From Actinomycetota bacterium (GTDB lineage Bacteria > Actinomycetota > Actinomycetes > Nanopelagicales > Nanopelagicaceae), in NCBI GenBank assembly GCA_009706135.1, contig WLRX01000005.1:1-19482 (forward strand): 19,482 nt of DNA, in the 5' to 3' direction. Below, one piece after another: positions 16,409-19,482 of this stretch (position 1 is its first letter; each line of letters opens with the position of its first letter). The notes under the pieces are model-generated. The model searched no databases, was not told the DNA's origin, and was given only the letters and a program-made list of their open reading frames with translations. The translations under genes were made by a program, and so were the position numbers.

Positions 16409-19400
16409 TGCCAATTGATAAATCAATCAAGAGTGTGCTGGTTATTGGTAGTGGACCAATTGTTATCGGTCAAGCATGTGAATTTGATTATTCAGGTACG
16501 CAAGCATGTAGAGTGTTACGAGCCGAAGGAATTCGTGTGATTCTCGTTAACTCAAATCCAGCTACAATCATGACTGATCCCGAATTTGCTGATGCAACCT
16601 ATATCGAACCAATTACTCCAGAATTTATTGAACGAATTATTATCAAGGAAAAACCTGATGCTGTGCTGGCCACACTTGGTGGGCAGACTGCCCTCAATGC
16701 TGCTATTGGTTTGTATGAATTAGGAACCCTTGCAAAATATGGCGTGCGTTTAATTGGCGCCGACGTTGATGCAATCAGACGTGGTGAAAATAGAGAGTTA
16801 TTCAGGGCAATTGTTGAAAAAATTGGTGGCCAGAGCGCAAAATCAATCATTTGTCACACTATGGAAGACGCATTGCTGGCGGTTAAATCGCTTAATTATC
16901 CTGTCGTTGTAAGACCGTCATTCACTATGGGTGGCTTGGGATCTGGAATCGCATTTTCAGAGGATGAACTCAAACAAATTGCGGGAGCTGGGTTGCGTCA
17001 TAGCCCAACTTCTGAAGTTTTACTTGAGGAGTCAATATTAGGTTGGAAAGAGTACGAACTTGAAGTGATGCGAGATAAGACCGATAACGTTGTGATCGTT
17101 TGCAGTATTGAAAACCTAGATCCTATGGGAGTGCACACTGGTGATTCAATAACAGTTGCTCCTGCAATGACTTTAACTGATGTTGAGTATCAAAAACTAA
17201 GAAACTTATCTATGGCGATTATTCGTGAAGTAGGTGTTGACACTGGTGGCTGCAATATTCAATTTGCCGTAAATCCATCAGATGGTCGAATCATCGTTAT
17301 TGAAATGAATCCTCGCGTTTCGAGATCGAGTGCTTTGGCATCTAAAGCTACTGGTTTTCCAATTGCAAAAATTGCAACTAAGCTAGCTATTGGCTACACC
17401 CTTGATGAAATTCGTAATGACATTACACAGGTAACTCCGGCTTCTTTCGAACCGACTTTAGATTATGTTGTTGTTAAAGCACCACGGTTTGCTTTTGAAA
17501 AATTTGCTGATGCTGATCCCAGATTAACGACAACGATGAAGAGTGTTGGCGAAGCGATGGCAATCGGTCGAAGTTTCCCAGAGGCGCTGATGAAAGTATT
17601 GCGTTCACTCGAAAGAAAAGAAGCAATCTTCACTTTTCCGTCCGATAAAAATACGATAAATGTAAATGACTTGGTTTCGAAAATGTCGATTCCTACCGAA
17701 TATCGTTTACAACAAGTTCAATTAGCAATGTGGGCTGGTGCAAGTATTGCTCAGATTCATGCCTCAACCAAGATTGATCCTTGGTATTTACAGCAAATAG
17801 AACTCATTAATCAACAAGCCGAACTTATCGCGCAACCCGGAGAATTTAGTGCGGAGCTGATTCGAAGTGCCAAGAATTTGGGTTTCTCAGATTTGCAAAT
17901 TGCCCAACTTAGATCAATGACTGAGGAAGATGTTAGACGCACAAGAATCCATCTGGAAATACACCCGGTGTATAAAACTGTTGATACGTGCGCCGCTGAA
18001 TTTGAAGCTTTTACTCCTTATCATTATTCGAGTTATGAAGAAGAAACTGAAGTTAGGTCTCGCATTAAACCTGCTGTCATCATCTTAGGTAGCGGACCCA
18101 ACCGTATTGGACAGGGCATTGAATTCGATTATTCGTGCGTTCATGCGAGTTTTATTCTGCAGGCAAGTGATTACGAAACTATTATGATTAATTGCAATCC
18201 AGAAACAGTTTCAACAGATTATGACACCAGTGATCGTTTGTACTTCGAGCCATTAACTTTGGAAGATGTTCTTGAAGTTATTCACGCCGAAACTTTGGCT
18301 GGTCCTGTTCTCGGCGTGATTACTCAACTTGGCGGTCAAACACCCCTAGGACTTGCTGCAGGGTTGAAGGAAGCTGGAGTAACAATTCTTGGAACTAGTC
18401 CCGAAGCGATAAACCTTGCTGAAGAACGCGGGGCTTTCGGTGAGATATTAAAGAATGAAAATTTGCGCGCACCTGATTATGGGATGGCAGCATCTGAAGA
18501 AGAAGCTCTAGTTATTGCTCAAAGAATTGGATATCCGGTTTTGGTTAGACCATCTTTTGTACTTGGTGGACGAGGTATGGAAATAGTGTATGACGATGAT
18601 TCTCTTGCGGGGTTTATCTCTCGGGCGACCGACATAACACCTGATCATCCTGTTCTGGTAGATCGCTTCTTGGACAGTGCTATTGAGATTGATGTCGATG
18701 CTCTTTTTGATGGTCAAGAACTCTTTTTGGGCGGCGTGATGGAACACATCGAAGAGGCTGGAATTCACTCTGGTGACAGCGCGTGTGTGTTGCCATCCAT
18801 GTCACTAGATACCAAAGCTATTGCAACAATTAAAGAAGCCACGACAAAGATTGCTAGAGCTGTTGGTGTTGTGGGTTTAATCAATATCCAATTTGCGATG
18901 AGTGATTCACAATTATTTGTTTTGGAGGCAAATCCTCGTGCCTCTCGCACCGTGCCATTTGTTAGCAAGGCAACTGGTGTTGCGTTAGCCAAAGCAGCCG
19001 CGCGACTTGCAGTTGGATCTTCCATCTCGCAATTACGCGAAGAGGGTTTGTTGCCACGAAAAGGCGACGGCATTGCTAATGGAATTTCCGTGAAAGAAGC
19101 AGTTCTCCCGTGGAATCGATTTCGCAGAACTGATGGTCGGGGAGTGGACGCTGTACTTGGTCCAGAAATGCGTTCAACGGGCGAAGTAATGGGTATTTCG
19201 AATTCTTTCGGAGAGAGTTATGCGAAATCCCAAATAAGCGCTTTTGGCGCCCTTCCTAAAGATGGCATTGTATTTGTAAGTTTGGCCGATAAAGATAAGA
19301 AGCAAGGCATTCAAGCCGCCTATGATTTATCACGTATAGGTTTTACTATCCTTGCTACGAGTGGAACAGCTGATTCACTTGATGCGAAGCAAATACCATG

Positions 19401-19482
19401 TACACGTGTTCGAAAACATTCAGAAGGTATCGGACCTTCAGGTGAAAAAACCATTGTGGATTTAATAAATTCTGGAGAAATA
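16408..19482 (+). CDS. carB: Carbamoyl-phosphate synthase, large subunit (3' end beyond the window)
   Basis: Makes carbamoyl phosphate from bicarbonate, ammonia from CarA and two ATP. I read the frame through to the right edge: 1,025 codons with no stop or frameshift, so about 45-80 C-terminal residues are missing by family length. The start is [17 protein letters not shown] at the ATG sharing one base with the carA stop. The first ATP-grasp half keeps R129, R169, E299 and N301 at the same numbers as E. coli CarB ([15 protein letters not shown]). The second half has [18 protein letters not shown] and E840/N842 in [11 protein letters not shown]. The C-terminal MGS-like allosteric domain begins near residue 950 and shows [10 protein letters not shown] and [15 protein letters not shown]. 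Ornithine or UMP control is likely from the family but cannot be judged from a cut domain. Confidence 0.98.
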   Translation, partial: MPIDKSIKSVLVIGSGPIVIGQACEFDYSGTQACRVLRAEGIRVILVNSNPATIMTDPEFADATYIEPITPEFIERIIIKEKPDAVLATLGGQTALNAAIGLYELGTLAKYGVRLIGADVDAIRRGENRELFRAIVEKIGGQSAKSIICHTMEDALLAVKSLNYPVVVRPSFTMGGLGSGIAFSEDELKQIAGAGLRHSPTSEVLLEESILGWKEYELEVMRDKTDNVVIVCSIENLDPMGVHTGDSITVAPAMTLTDVEYQKLRNLSMAIIREVGVDTGGCNIQFAVNPSDGRIIVIEMNPRVSRSSALASKATGFPIAKIATKLAIGYTLDEIRNDITQVTPASFEPTLDYVVVKAPRFAFEKFADADPRLTTTMKSVGEAMAIGRSFPEALMKVLRSLERKEAIFTFPSDKNTINVNDLVSKMSIPTEYRLQQVQLAMWAGASIAQIHASTKIDPWYLQQIELINQQAELIAQPGEFSAELIRSAKNLGFSDLQIAQLRSMTEEDVRRTRIHLEIHPVYKTVDTCAAEFEAFTPYHYSSYEEETEVRSRIKPAVIILGSGPNRIGQGIEFDYSCVHASFILQASDYETIMINCNPETVSTDYDTSDRLYFEPLTLEDVLEVIHAETLAGPVLGVITQLGGQTPLGLAAGLKEAGVTILGTSPEAINLAEERGAFGEILKNENLRAPDYGMAASEEEALVIAQRIGYPVLVRPSFVLGGRGMEIVYDDDSLAGFISRATDITPDHPVLVDRFLDSAIEIDVDALFDGQELFLGGVMEHIEEAGIHSGDSACVLPSMSLDTKAIATIKEATTKIARAVGVVGLINIQFAMSDSQLFVLEANPRASRTVPFVSKATGVALAKAAARLAVGSSISQLREEGLLPRKGDGIANGISVKEAVLPWNRFRRTDGRGVDAVLGPEMRSTGEVMGISNSFGESYAKSQISAFGALPKDGIVFVSLADKDKKQGIQAAYDLSRIGFTILATSGTADSLDAKQIPCTRVRKHSEGIGPSGEKTIVDLINSGEI

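Noticed and set aside
18508..19073. Minus-strand open frames (18508-18768 and 18765-19073) in the right end of the window
   Set aside because: They are antisense to carB, which is open throughout on the plus strand and explains all of the conserved sequence there.
1..19482. Defence island, phage, CRISPR or other novel accessory system
   Set aside because: Every plus-strand interval is filled by recognisable core genes in conserved actinobacterial order, with no direct-repeat arrays, transposase, integrase, or compositional break seen.

Overview
The window is a stretch of core chromosome from a low-GC, gene-dense actinobacterium (roughly 40-45% GC by spot counts of a few lines). Gene order runs aspS, a DUF948 membrane protein, alaS, ruvX, mltG, aroE, a prepilin peptidase, aroC, aroK, aroB, aroQ, efp, nusB, a reverse-strand bldD homologue, then pyrR, pyrB, pyrC, carA and carB. 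This order, including bldD between nusB and pyrR and the PGKGP loop of EF-P, is typical of Actinobacteria. The low GC, 4-nt overlaps, near absence of spacers and lack of mobile elements suggest a streamlined lineage such as the freshwater acI group (Nanopelagicales). That placement is inference; no 16S rRNA or other decisive marker is present.

Region 1 (1-7096) holds two class II aminoacyl-tRNA synthetases (AspRS, cut at its 5' end, and AlaRS), a small membrane-anchored DUF948 protein, the RuvX/YqgF nuclease-fold protein and the MltG lytic transglycosylase, running straight into aroE. Region 2 (6293-10780) is the shikimate cluster: aroE, a short A24 prepilin peptidase, aroC, aroK, aroB and aroQ. 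It covers every common-pathway step except DAHP synthase and EPSP synthase (aroA). Region 3 (10781-12376) starts with a new promoter region before efp and nusB, followed by a convergent bldD-like regulator whose 3' end overlaps nusB by 11 nt.

Region 4 (12377-19482) is a pyrimidine operon. A 126-bp divergent spacer separates bldD from pyrR and carries an extended -10 element followed at once by a textbook PyrR-binding stem-loop (hexaloop CTGCGA, bulge with TTTAA). The lower stem of this loop contains the pyrR Shine-Dalgarno sequence. Downstream, pyrR-pyrB-pyrC-carA-carB are joined by 4-nt or 1-nt overlaps, and carB runs off the right edge with no stop codon. The sequence therefore points to translational repression of the operon by its own first product.

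I saw no IS element, prophage, CRISPR array, tRNA or rRNA, no unknown gene cassette, and no gene-free stretch over 300 bases. The points most worth a second look are regulatory: the PyrR loop that hides the ribosome site, the intact c-di-GMP signature in the BldD homologue, the paired inverted repeats at the efp promoter, and the pilin-processing gene inside the shikimate cluster.
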